DNA from: Streptococcus equi subsp. equi
Lineage (GTDB): Bacteria; Bacillota; Bacilli; Lactobacillales; Streptococcaceae
Reading direction: 5' to 3'
Assembly (NCBI GenBank): GCA_900637675.1
Contig: LR134389.1
Location: forward strand, 1,302,001 to 1,366,000
DNA length: 64,000 nt
The notes below the pieces were generated by a model that was not told where the DNA came from, searched no databases, and saw only the letters and a program-made list of their open reading frames with translations. The position numbers and the translations under genes were made by a program. This document shows positions 19,870 through 27,974 of the stretch, piece by piece. Within the stretch, counting starts at the first letter, position 1, and the number at the start of each line of letters is the position of its first letter.

Positions 19870-20202
19870 TTAATTCATCACAGGCTTTTGAACATATTCT
19901 GATAAATGCTCTGCCAAATTCTCCAAGCCAATCACAACAGACTCAAACAGAATTTGCCACACCTGCTCTTGTTGCTCAGTAAATCCCTCAGGCTTTGTTA
20001 CCCTTAGGAATCCACCACCATCGACCATTTCTAGTGCTGGCTCAAGACCTGTCATCTGTTCAACTGAATTAACAAGATTGAAGGCCAAAACTGAAACCGA
20101 AGCACAAACTACATCAAAGCCGTACTCACCGCTTCCAGCATGTCCTGTGATAAGCATCTCAGTCCAGCCAGCTGCGTCTTTTGTTAACCGTACTTTAATC
20201 AT
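19870..20202 (-). CDS. prp: Prp, ribosomal-processing cysteine protease for bL27
   Basis: The 110-residue protein (YsxB family) has the catalytic His in TGHAGSGEYG and Cys in VVCASVS. Prp cleaves the N-terminal extension of bL27, which is needed for peptidyl-transfer function. Its gene lies between rplU and rpmA, the invariant Firmicutes order, and its substrate is encoded directly downstream. Confidence 0.93.
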   Translation of the reverse strand: MIKVRLTKDAAGWTEMLITGHAGSGEYGFDVVCASVSVLAFNLVNSVEQMTGLEPALEMVDGGGFLRVTKPEGFTEQQEQVWQILFESVVIGLENLAEHLSEYVQKPVMN

Positions 20203-20214
20203 GTCAAACTAGAA

Positions 20215-20529
20215 TTATGCCTTGATAGCGTTAATCACAACTTTAGTGTAAGGCTGACGATGACCTTGCTTACGGTGGCTACCTTTTTTAGGCTTGTACT
20301 TAAAGGTTACAACCTTCTTTTGTTTTCCTTGCTTTTCAACAGTTCCAACGACAGTAGCTCCCTCAACAACTGGAGTACCAACGACAGTCTTATCACCACC
20401 TACGAGAACAACCTCGTTAAAAGTGATTTCTGCGCCAGCTTCAGCGTCAATTTTCTCAACGTAGATTGCTTGACCTACTTCAACTTTAACCTGTTTTCCA
20501 CCAGTTTTGATGATTGCATATGTGCTCAT
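20215..20529 (-). CDS. rplU: Ribosomal protein bL21
   Basis: The 104-residue protein begins [19 protein letters not shown] and ends with [19 protein letters not shown], the family N- and C-terminal signatures. It is the first gene of rplU-prp-rpmA, with AGGAGGTG before the ATG. Confidence 0.97.
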   Translation of the reverse strand: MSTYAIIKTGGKQVKVEVGQAIYVEKIDAEAGAEITFNEVVLVGGDKTVVGTPVVEGATVVGTVEKQGKQKKVVTFKYKPKKGSHRKQGHRQPYTKVVINAIKA

Positions 20530-20657
20530 GATGCACCTCCTATAAGATTTTTGATGAGGTTTCCCTCTGTGAAGACTCGCCTAGAATCGTGAGAGCCAAT
20601 CTACTTGAAAACGATTTTCGTGCGGTTGCACAGGACGTGCACTTAGTCAACGTTACA
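20530..20657 (-). promoter_or_regulatory. rplU 5' leader, candidate L21 leader RNA
   Basis: About 120 nt separate the promoter from rplU. The leader contains several short complementary stretches and the GC-rich GTGCACGTCC...GTGCAACCGCAC. Firmicutes rplU genes often carry an autoregulatory L21 leader. I infer its presence from position only. Confidence 0.4.
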
Positions 20658-20686
20658 ATTTTAACATCAAATTTGATTTTTATCAA
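20658..20686 (-). promoter_or_regulatory. rplU promoter
   Basis: Minus-strand TTGATA (20681-20686), 17 bp, TAAAAT (20658-20663). Confidence 0.75.
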
Positions 20687-20758
20687 GAAAAATATGCTTT
20701 TATCTTCCTAAAATCTTAAGCTATACATAATCACAGCTATGTAAAGGCTAGCAATGCT

Positions 20759-21952
20759 TTACCATTTTAGGTTAACCAGGGCATTCATTTCTTTATAAGC
20801 AATAGCTGCTTTTTCTTGCGTTTCGGGATCAATCTTATCATAATATCTGCCGCCTTTGATAAAGTCCTCCAAAACCATGGTACGATAGCTATATAGCTCA
20901 TAGCCTTCACTACCATAAAGGCCCTTAGGCTTAGCTAAAACCATTGTCGGGTGAGCCTTTACTGTTTTTATTTTTGTTTTTTGCCCCTTCTTCTCAAAGG
21001 TAAGGTCCATTAGCACGCCGCGCTCTGTCCAAATATCATCAACAGTCTCTAGGCGTTGATTGGAAATGAAATTACCCATTGAATAGATAATAAATTTCTT
21101 TTCCTTGTCCTTAACAATCGTCTCTGCCGGCTCTACGACGTGGGGGTGACCTCCTAAGACAACATCAGCACCCCAGTCAATCATTTTTCGATAAAGAGTT
21201 TTTTGCTCAGCTGTTGGCTCTAAAGCATACTCTGTGCCCATCTGCGGCATAACAATGGTAATATCGGCCTCTTTTTCAGCACGCAAGATGTCTTTTTGTA
21301 TCTTTTCCTCATTAAGGTCAGACAGGTGCTTGTCATACTCCTCCTGACTGAGTGTCGCCTCCATTCCATTATAGCCATATGAATAGCCCAATATTGCAAT
21401 CTTAATCCCATTAACCTTTTTAATGAGAATGTTCTCCTTAGAGCGATCCTGCTCATAAATACCAATGCTGTCTATCCCCATATCAGCAAAAACACGCTTG
21501 GTATTGAGAGCTCCTTCTAATCTTGAGTCCAAAATATGGTTATGGGCCAAATCAACCACATCATAGCCAGTATGCTTAAGCGCAGCAGCAATAGCCTCTG
21601 GCGCATTAAACAAAGGATAGCCAGCTAGAGGATAGTCTGGACTGATCGTTCCCTCATAGTCTCCAATGGCCAAATCAGCCTGACTAATCCAATCCTTCAC
21701 ATACTCAAAATAGGGATTAAAATCATAGCTACCATCAGCCTTTTTAGCACTCATATAGAGAATATCATGAATCAAAATATCACCATTTGCGACAACACGC
21801 GCTGTTTGTGTCTTTTGAGGTGTCTTGCTTTTCGTTTGTGTGCCTTTTTTTGACATGCCTAATAAATCAAAGGCCAACCCAAAAACAAGTATCACCACAA
21901 TCAAGGTAAGCACTGAAAGCATGGTCTTTTTATACTGAAAATCTTTTAGCAA
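20759..21952 (-). CDS. CapA/PgsA-family protein (metallophosphoesterase-like), membrane anchored
   Basis: The 397-residue protein has an N-terminal membrane helix (TMLSVLTLIVVILVFGLAFDLL) and a PGA_cap (CapA-type) domain with GDILIHD, IGDYEGTIS, DLAHNHILD and GGHPHVVEP. CapA relatives take part in poly-gamma-glutamate capsule export. No capB/capC-like genes are near, so a polyglutamate role is unsupported and a general extracytoplasmic phosphoesterase-fold role is equally possible. The start is TTG (21952) after AAAGGAGG. Confidence 0.8.
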   Translation of the reverse strand: MLKDFQYKKTMLSVLTLIVVILVFGLAFDLLGMSKKGTQTKSKTPQKTQTARVVANGDILIHDILYMSAKKADGSYDFNPYFEYVKDWISQADLAIGDYEGTISPDYPLAGYPLFNAPEAIAAALKHTGYDVVDLAHNHILDSRLEGALNTKRVFADMGIDSIGIYEQDRSKENILIKKVNGIKIAILGYSYGYNGMEATLSQEEYDKHLSDLNEEKIQKDILRAEKEADITIVMPQMGTEYALEPTAEQKTLYRKMIDWGADVVLGGHPHVVEPAETIVKDKEKKFIIYSMGNFISNQRLETVDDIWTERGVLMDLTFEKKGQKTKIKTVKAHPTMVLAKPKGLYGSEGYELYSYRTMVLEDFIKGGRYYDKIDPETQEKAAIAYKEMNALVNLKW

Positions 21953-22176
21953 GCGTCAAACCTCCTTTTTTCCTATTATACCATGTTGACACGACTTTTT
22001 AATAACAAATCCCAAAGAAAAGGCTATGCCCATTTAAGAAGAATGCCTTAGACAGCAGCATAGACTCGTATTAGCTAGTCAAAAAACTAGATTGCTCCTC
22101 TTTGGTTGATGTCATATACTTTGAGCCTAAATAGCTTTCAACAAAGTCTAATAGTTGAATAATGTCATGCAAAATA

Positions 22177-22185
22177 TGGTATAAT
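22177..22185 (+). promoter_or_regulatory. Extended -10 promoter of the lipoprotein gene
   Basis: TGgTATAAT, with only a distant -35-like TTGAAT. The ATG at 22184 falls inside this -10 box and therefore cannot be the start. The usable start is 22217. Confidence 0.7.
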
Positions 22186-22216
22186 GAAACAAAATCAAAC
22201 TAGTCAGGATAGTCAC

Positions 22217-22834
22217 ATGAAGCATAACTCTTTCAGCCGCTCACTATTACTCCCCCTTCTCATCTGTTCCTTGTCTGCTTGCTCTTCTCATACAGAGAAA
22301 AAAGACCATACCAAAGACGCTACTGCTATCACCGATACCCGAAAAGCAGAGCATCAGGACATCAGGGCAAATATGGAAAAGGTCAAGCTCGCTACCGCTA
22401 GCACCGACTTCAAAGGTGGCTCAAGCCTTGAGGAGCTAATCACTATTTTTGGACAGCCTAGTCAGCACGAAGAAAAAGCAGCTGGTAGTGTTACTCTTGA
22501 CTCCTACACATGGCAGTTTGACCATGTCACGGTTAATATTAACCTCTATGAAAACAGCAGCATTGTTAAAACTATTGCTAACTTTGCTTTTATTAGAGAC
22601 CTGACCTTATCCTTAAAGGACTACAACAGCTTGAAAAAGGGCATGACCTATGATGAGGTCAAGCAGCTATTGACTGAGCCTGATAATTACAGTCAAGCCA
22701 ATTCCAGTGAAAAAGAAACCATTCAAGCCATTTGGATTAGTGGCTTAAAAGCTCAGACACAGGGTGCCAATATAGCACTAACCTTTGAAAACAACCAGTT
22801 GACAGAAATGTCACAGGTTGGTCTTGAAGACTAG
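22217..22834 (+). CDS. Secreted lipoprotein with BLIP/SmpA-like repeats
   Basis: The 205-residue prolipoprotein has a signal peptide ending in the lipobox LSAC. Two repeated modules follow: SSLEELITIFGQPS and KGMTYDEVKQLLTEPD, each before a beta-rich stretch (YTWQFD, AIWISG). This is the SmpA/OmlA or DUF3862-like fold found in streptococcal surface lipoproteins, whose function is mostly unknown. Start ATG 22217 is chosen because the upstream ATG is inside the -10 box and AGGATAG lies 5-8 nt before 22217. Confidence 0.75.
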   Translation: MKHNSFSRSLLLPLLICSLSACSSHTEKKDHTKDATAITDTRKAEHQDIRANMEKVKLATASTDFKGGSSLEELITIFGQPSQHEEKAAGSVTLDSYTWQFDHVTVNINLYENSSIVKTIANFAFIRDLTLSLKDYNSLKKGMTYDEVKQLLTEPDNYSQANSSEKETIQAIWISGLKAQTQGANIALTFENNQLTEMSQVGLED

Positions 22835-22866
22835 TTTGTGGATAACCCCAATCATATTAATGATAG

Positions 22867-22897
22867 AAAAAAGCTTGATATTTAATAAGATCAAGCT
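22867..22897 (-). terminator. Minus-strand terminator, probably of the MFS gene
   Basis: On the minus strand GAGCTTGATC/ATATCAAGC forms a stem followed by TTTTTTC. It lies 235 nt past the MFS stop. Confidence 0.65.
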
Positions 22898-23047
22898 CAA
22901 ACGATAGACCAAGTAGCTGATGATCTTGACAGTAATGTGTAACAAGCTGAGATACTACTCACTAGGCAGTATTTACTAGCAGCCACTGAATTTCCTTTAT
23001 GATGACAGGCAACCACCTTTTTTGTGGTGACCTATCAATAGCACCAT

Positions 23048-23111
23048 AAGCTCTCTTTTGTCACATACCTTGCTTAACATTATTTTACCAGGTATGTGAT
23101 GAGCTTTTTAG
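23048..23111 (+). terminator. Plus-strand terminator
   Basis: TCACATACCT pairs perfectly with AGGTATGTGA (10 bp) inside an outer AAGCTC/GAGCTT stem, followed by TTTTT. It would end the lipoprotein transcript or a small RNA. Confidence 0.75.
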
Positions 23112-23131
23112 GTTGTCTGATAGTATAACAT

Positions 23132-24361
23132 CTAACCCCTAGTTGATGATGTAGATAAGGCAAGAGCTGCTAAGGATAGCACCATAAATAAGATCCAACA
23201 TAGGGTCATATTATATAGTGCCAAGAACGAAAAGATAAAGACACCTACAGGGAGCGATAAAGAGAACAGAAGACCTAAAAAGTTATTGCTTTGGGCTAGC
23301 ATATCTGATGGGAGATTTTCCATTAAAAGGGCGTCCAGCTTGGGTGTGGCTTTTCCCATAATATAAGCTGCAAAGGCTAAGCATAAAACCCCTATGATGG
23401 CAGGTAATTGCAGAGCATTAGAGACTCCTACCAGCAAAAATGCTATGCCCTGAGTCTGTACTAGCTTTGATATTGAAAGCCTTGAAAAGTAATCCTTTGG
23501 TGTTAGATTTCCCAACATCGCTCCGATAATCGTAACGGCATCAACAATAACTAAAGACTGCCCATAATGAAAATGAAATAGCTGATGATCCATCAAATAA
23601 AAATGATAAATGCTATTAATTGCTCCTCCAATAGCGTTTAAGGTCAAGATGGATAAGAGTAACATCACAAAAGAGATATGATCAATCTTTTTAAAGGTCT
23701 CTGTCATCCTTGTATACATCACCTTAAATTGCTTCATTAATGAAACACCTGCTTCAGAAGCTTCAACGACATCATGCCTTAGCTTTTGTCGATTTTTAAG
23801 AAGCACAACAGATGACAATAAAAAGGAAATAGCATTTATCAAAGCAACAAAGGCATAATTGTTGCCTGATGTCGTTAGCAGCCAAACTCCTAAAGCTTGT
23901 CCTGCAATACTAGAGAGGTAGCCGATAAATTGAGCAAAAGAATAGGCCTCATAGAGCTTTTCTGATTCAATATTTTTCTGCATTATCGGGAGACGTAAGC
24001 CATTTTTGTAATCACTTAGAATATCAGAAACCACATTCAAAAAGCCCACAAAGGCAAATACCAAGAACGTCTGATTTGTCATCAACAAGGCTACAAGCGT
24101 AAATAAAAGAGATTGTATAAAACCAATAACAATAAGATTTCTTGTTTTCCTTTTTGTCTTATCTGCTTTGACGCCAATCCAAAAGGTAAACACCATAGGA
24201 ATGATGGTGATGATATTGGCTATAAAAACAGCAATATGAGAATAAGGTAGCGTGGTTGCATAAATAATAAAAACAATATTGTAAATATAAGAGCCTAAAG
24301 CACTTAAAAAGTTTGAAACTGTCAGTGTTCTAAAAACGACATTTTTAATCAATCCCCTCAT
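23132..24361 (-). CDS. MFS transporter, candidate exporter of the peptide locus
   Basis: The 409-residue protein has about 12 hydrophobic segments and the MFS cytoplasmic loop signature WIGVKADKTKRKTRN between helices 2 and 3. It resembles macrolide-efflux (Mef) type permeases. It begins 34 nt after the end of the LanKC-like gene and is probably cotranscribed with it, which suggests export of a peptide or resistance to it. That role is inference from position. Confidence 0.8.
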   Translation of the reverse strand: MRGLIKNVVFRTLTVSNFLSALGSYIYNIVFIIYATTLPYSHIAVFIANIITIIPMVFTFWIGVKADKTKRKTRNLIVIGFIQSLLFTLVALLMTNQTFLVFAFVGFLNVVSDILSDYKNGLRLPIMQKNIESEKLYEAYSFAQFIGYLSSIAGQALGVWLLTTSGNNYAFVALINAISFLLSSVVLLKNRQKLRHDVVEASEAGVSLMKQFKVMYTRMTETFKKIDHISFVMLLLSILTLNAIGGAINSIYHFYLMDHQLFHFHYGQSLVIVDAVTIIGAMLGNLTPKDYFSRLSISKLVQTQGIAFLLVGVSNALQLPAIIGVLCLAFAAYIMGKATPKLDALLMENLPSDMLAQSNNFLGLLFSLSLPVGVFIFSFLALYNMTLCWILFMVLSLAALALSTSSTRG

Positions 24362-24395
24362 TTACTTACCTGTTGACGTCCTTTCTTATGTCACC

Positions 24396-26444
24396 TTACT
24401 TTACTTGATTGAATATACTTACAGCATATCTAAATTCGTACTGTAGTTTTATATGGTGTTCTGACATGATTTTGCTACTAATTAGTAATTCACAAGCCTT
24501 TTCTAAGTATAAAGTATCGTTTGTTAGTCTAAATACTTGTAAAAGTGTCATGGCTATCCCCAGCATTCCGTTCCATAGACCACTAAACTGAGCAAATTCA
24601 ACTAATAACGACTCCGATAAATTCTTAATATCTTTAATATATTTATCGGAGTTAACGTAAATAAGCAATTGAACGATCCCAGCAGTCCCATTTGATAAGT
24701 ATGGAGATACAGAATTTTCTGATATTAATACACCCCGATTTCCATCGCTATCTTCAACTAAGCTTTCTAGAATAAAATCAATTCCTTTCTCAATAATTTC
24801 GTTATCATAAGAAATTGAAGACAGATAGAACAATACTCCAGCTAAACCATTTAACCCTAAATTAACTTCTGATTTTAATTGCATCAAAACTTCATCGGAT
24901 TTATCCAAAATCTTATTATATTTAGTAATTAGTGTGTCTTGTAAAGAAATAATATTAACAAGTTCTTGATTCCAATCATCAGATATTGCAATATTAGTAT
25001 TTAATTTATAAGTACATTGAAAATGATAAGAATAGATGTCGTTCCTGATCATATTAATAGCCTCTTCGATGTCTGAATTCTCACTCAAAAGATACTCAAT
25101 AAGCTTATAAATATTAGAATTTATGCCCTTTTGTAGTAATAGGTTCTTTAATTCACCAGTTAGTATATTATTATCTCTTATGTGTAATTTCCCTAGTAGA
25201 TATAAAAATAAGTTCCCAATTTTATAACAATCTGCAACCTTCCCATCTACATCATTCCATTCTTTCAATGAAATTTCAGAGTAAATACCAATTAATGAAT
25301 TGGTGTTATAAAGATATGAACTTTCCAAATCAACAAAAATAATATTATCATCGTTTATCGACTATAAAATTGTTAGCATGAATATCATTTAATATAATAT
25401 TTCTTTTGTGAAAAAAACTAATGATTTTAAGGATTTCTGAAAAATAATGCAACAATTTATTGAACTTTATGAATTTTTTTCAGATTCTCTTTTTTTATAT
25501 GAGAACAAATTAATCTCATTACAGCAATCTAGTAGATCTTGACCATCAATATATTCATATATATAGTAATCGTTTATCCATTCATGAACTTTTTCAATAC
25601 TTTTTGGGATATTATTAGTTATTAGACCAGATAGATTCCATTCGTTATCTCTCAACTGTTTTTTACTAATACTAGCTGTACAGATAATATGAGAGCGACA
25701 TTCTTTGATAACTACATTTTTTCCAGTATCTAGATGAATAGCTTTATAAATATTTCCACCATTAGATTGCTTTAGTAAGCTTTCCACTTGATAATTTTCA
25801 CTTAAATATGACGACAATAAAATCTGTTTTTCTTGTAAATCTTCAATCCAATGAGGTAAATCAAAATAACACTTCTGGAAATCCTGCCATTGCTCTCCGT
25901 TTGGTCCAATTAATATTGGAACTGCATTTACAAAAACTTTTTCTCTAGGTTCAATAAGTCCATACCTATAAAAAATAACATTTGAATCTTTATAGTTTCT
26001 ATCACTAAGTATATAGACTCCTTCTGTCTCAACAGGTATCAATTCATACAAGTCACTTAATAATTGTTTACAGTGTTCTCTATCTCTGGGATAAATTGTG
26101 ATGAATTTCCCAGATTCCGAAGGATCTTCCATATCGGATACATTTTCTAAAATCATTTTTTCGTCTTTTAAATATTTAAAAGAAATATGATGACATTTTA
26201 AATACGGAAATACTACAGAAAAAATTGCTTTATAGTTTTGAAATGTTCCTGAAATATGAATTTTAAATCCATATTCAGGTAAAACATAATCATTCGTCTC
26301 TACATATCTAAAGCTTGTCAGATCCATATGCTTCACCATGTACCAGCTGAATAAATGGGTACTTCTCTGGATGCTCCATGATTGTCTTAACTTTCTTTTC
26401 CACGTAGGCTTCAAAGCTTTTTTCAAAGCTACTTGAACACTCAC
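24396..26444 (-). pseudogene. Class III lanthipeptide synthetase (LanKC-like), broken by frameshifts
   Basis: Read across frames this is one three-domain enzyme. N-terminal part (26338-25467): GFKIHISG, GKFITIYPRD, YILSDRNYKDSNVIFYRYG, typical of the LanKC lyase region. Kinase: GGNIYKAIHLDTGKNVVIKE, catalytic loop NDIHANNF, DFG-like FVDLE. C-terminal LanC-like domain (25328-24396): NGLAGVLFYL, YLSNGTAGIV, SGLWNGMLGIAM, without the zinc CHG motif, as in class III enzymes. Frame is lost twice: at a T7 run on the plus strand (25474-25480; one more A needed on the coding strand) and near 25353, between the catalytic loop and the DFG-like site. The start is also unclear (see finding at 26308-26493). 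The AT content is higher than in neighbouring core genes, consistent with transfer. Confidence 0.75.
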
Positions 26445-26526
26445 GAGAATCTTCTTTATAGATACATTTTTAAGTAATCATTGGTTTTCTCATAGCAATA
26501 CATCTCCTCAGTCTTATTAGTATAAA

Positions 26527-26569
26527 ACTAAAAACGCTCACATTAACAGGTCTTTTTGAGCGTTTTTAG
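26527..26569 (-). terminator. Attenuator-like hairpin between the small peptide gene and lanKC
   Basis: On the minus strand AAAAACGCTCA and TGAGCGTTTTT form an 11-bp stem with a T-rich tail, placed 20 nt after the peptide stop and before the LanKC gene. RiPP operons often have such a partial terminator so that precursor transcript exceeds enzyme transcript. Confidence 0.75.
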
Positions 26570-26586
26570 TAGGACTAGTTACTAAA

Positions 26587-26676
26587 TTATGGTTTGTAGA
26601 TTGGACATTTCCAAGTCACAACAAAGCCTTTCACTGGCGCAAAGCATCTACTAGCCTCGTATGCAAATTGAGTCAT
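26587..26676 (-). CDS. 29-residue two-cysteine peptide, candidate RiPP precursor or bacteriocin
   Basis: The ATG at 26676 is preceded by AAGGAGATC at good spacing. The peptide starts MTQFAYEASRCF and ends VVTWKCPIYKP, with Cys11, Cys24, Ser9, Thr21, Trp22 and four Lys/Arg. It has no double-glycine site and no obvious LanKC leader motif (PxxLQ type). Context supports a product gene: own promoter with an inverted-repeat operator, an rgg upstream, an attenuator hairpin, then a lanthipeptide synthetase-like gene and an exporter. I do not recognise a homologue. Alternatives are an unmodified disulfide bacteriocin or a signal peptide. Confidence 0.65.
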   Translation of the reverse strand: MTQFAYEASRCFAPVKGFVVTWKCPIYKP

Positions 26677-26697
26677 GTTTGTGATCTCCTTTCATTC

Positions 26698-26721
26698 TTG
26701 ATGAGTCTAGTGTATCATCAA
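26698..26721 (-). promoter_or_regulatory. Promoter -10 and inverted-repeat operator of the peptide gene
   Basis: TTGATGA (26698-26704) and TCATCAA (26715-26721) are a perfect 7-bp inverted repeat with a 10-bp gap. The gap contains TACACT (26709-26714, minus strand), a plausible -10 box about 30 nt before the peptide ATG. It is a candidate binding site for the adjacent Rgg. Confidence 0.6.
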
Positions 26722-26775
26722 AAACCGTACCAAAGCTAAACTGTTCATATGTTCAAATCATGGTTTTGACATTAA

Positions 26776-26807
26776 TCAAAAAACAGTAGCTCAAAAAGCC
26801 ACTGTTT
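26776..26807 (-). terminator. Terminator of rgg
   Basis: On the minus strand AAACAGTGGC pairs with GCTACTGTTT (one mismatch) and is followed by TTTGAT. It separates rgg from the peptide promoter. Confidence 0.65.
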
Positions 26808-26859
26808 GCTACTAGCTAAGCATCTAAACCATTTTGCTTATCAATGCTTTAAGTTGCAT

Positions 26860-27726
26860 TTATTCAACTTCCTTTAACCATTTCTCTAAACTATCTGAAT
26901 AATAGGCTGCACTTTCATCACAATTTAATGCCTTTAAGATGTGTATGGCGTCATTTATTTGCTTTAAGCCTAGTTCCTTTTCCCCTTTACAATATAGGTG
27001 CTGACCATCAGCAATCATATAAACAATTCTTAAGTAGGTGTCATTTTCTTCAAAAAAATGATTGTTAATCATTTTATCAAAATATGCAGCTATACCTAGC
27101 CTTTTTTCCTGAGTAGCTTTAAACAGCCCATTTAATAAAATGCTGTGCACTAAATTTCGATGCTGCCAAAGCTCCTCAAAAAAGTCTACTCTTCCTAGCA
27201 TTTCTCGAGTATACCGCAAATACACATCCAAGGATAATGAGGGAGAAATATCTGAAAATAATTGTAATTCGTATATTCCCCAAATCTCCACTGAAAACAA
27301 ATAATCATATAAAAAGCTTTGCTCATCTGGAGTCATTTTGATATTCTCGTCTAAAAAGAGCATTTGGCTTTTAATCATCAAAGCATTTAAAAAATAGATA
27401 TCCTTTTTGTATAAATGATACTGCTCCAGCTCTTTTGTATACAATTGATGTAAGCTGGACAGGTCTTTTTTTGATATGGCCTCCCAGATCTCTTGCTTTA
27501 GGACAGCATATGGGGAAGGCTTAAAGCCATTTGCTAGATAGATAAATTCATTGAGCTCTGTCCGAATATTGCTAAGTCCAACCAATAGCTTTGAGATTGT
27601 TATATCGGATTCACCATTTTCAAATCTGCTTAACATCGAGTGAGAAAAGTCATCTCCCGTCGCTTCCTTTAACGATATGTGTCGCGATGTCCGCAGTAAT
27701 TTAAACATTTCTCCCATATATTGCAT
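26860..27726 (-). CDS. Rgg/GadR/MutR-family transcriptional regulator
   Basis: The 288-residue protein has an N-terminal XRE helix-turn-helix (LRTSRHISLKEATGDDFSHSMLSRFENGES) and a C-terminal TPR-like helical domain that in this family binds short peptide pheromones. Rgg proteins commonly control adjacent bacteriocin or RiPP genes. It lies directly upstream of the small peptide gene and is separated from it by a terminator. GAAGAGG precedes the ATG. No typical short hydrophobic peptide (SHP) gene was found beside it. Confidence 0.9.
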   Translation of the reverse strand: MQYMGEMFKLLRTSRHISLKEATGDDFSHSMLSRFENGESDITISKLLVGLSNIRTELNEFIYLANGFKPSPYAVLKQEIWEAISKKDLSSLHQLYTKELEQYHLYKKDIYFLNALMIKSQMLFLDENIKMTPDEQSFLYDYLFSVEIWGIYELQLFSDISPSLSLDVYLRYTREMLGRVDFFEELWQHRNLVHSILLNGLFKATQEKRLGIAAYFDKMINNHFFEENDTYLRIVYMIADGQHLYCKGEKELGLKQINDAIHILKALNCDESAAYYSDSLEKWLKEVE

Positions 27727-27753
27727 ATCAATACCTCTTCAATCTTTCATTTT

Positions 27754-27782
27754 AGTATAGTATATAACCTTAAAAATGTAAA
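27754..27782 (-). promoter_or_regulatory. rgg promoter
   Basis: Minus-strand TTTACA (27777-27782), 17 bp, TATACT (27754-27759). Confidence 0.75.
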
Positions 27783-27929
27783 TCCAGTCTTGATTGCATA
27801 AACCTTTAATTCAACGTTTGATGCTACTAAATATCCTATTTTTCTGAAGTAGATCCTCATCTTTATGCTATAAGCACTTGCTGCGTTTTAGAAAATGGGC
27901 TAAATCAGCTATACTCCTTTTTAATAACA

Positions 27930-27944
27930 AAAAAGCCTTATTTA
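27930..27944. terminator. Left half of a terminator hairpin split by the IS3-family element
   Basis: AAAAAAGCCTTATTTA here and TTTAATAGGCTTTTTT at 29380-29395 rejoin, after removal of the IS and one copy of the 4-bp duplication, into a 28-nt hairpin with A- and T-runs. This shows the pre-insertion state. Confidence 0.7.
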
Positions 27945-27974
27945 TGTACTGCCCCCAAAAAGTTGAACGAATAA

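Larger units (their letters stand above)
22835..23131. other. Intergenic region with two terminators and a possible small RNA
   Basis: No protein gene. It holds a minus-strand terminator (22867-22897), a TTGACA at 22928, a CACC/GGTG hairpin near 23009-23024, and a strong plus-strand terminator (23048-23111). A short plus-strand RNA or a long 3' UTR of the lipoprotein gene would fit. Confidence 0.4.

Noticed and set aside
20759..21952. A poly-gamma-glutamate capsule locus
   Set aside because: Only a CapA-like protein is present; there is no capB or capC partner nearby.
22184..22216. Upstream ATG of the lipoprotein gene, giving 11 extra N-terminal residues
   Set aside because: The ATG lies within the TATAAT box and would not be on the mRNA; the shorter start gives a normal lipoprotein signal peptide.
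27760..27900. Short peptide frames next to rgg as possible SHP pheromone genes (a plus-strand MLLNILFF and a minus-strand 37-codon frame)
   Set aside because: Neither has a convincing SD, and the second runs through the rgg promoter. They do not resemble known SHP precursors.
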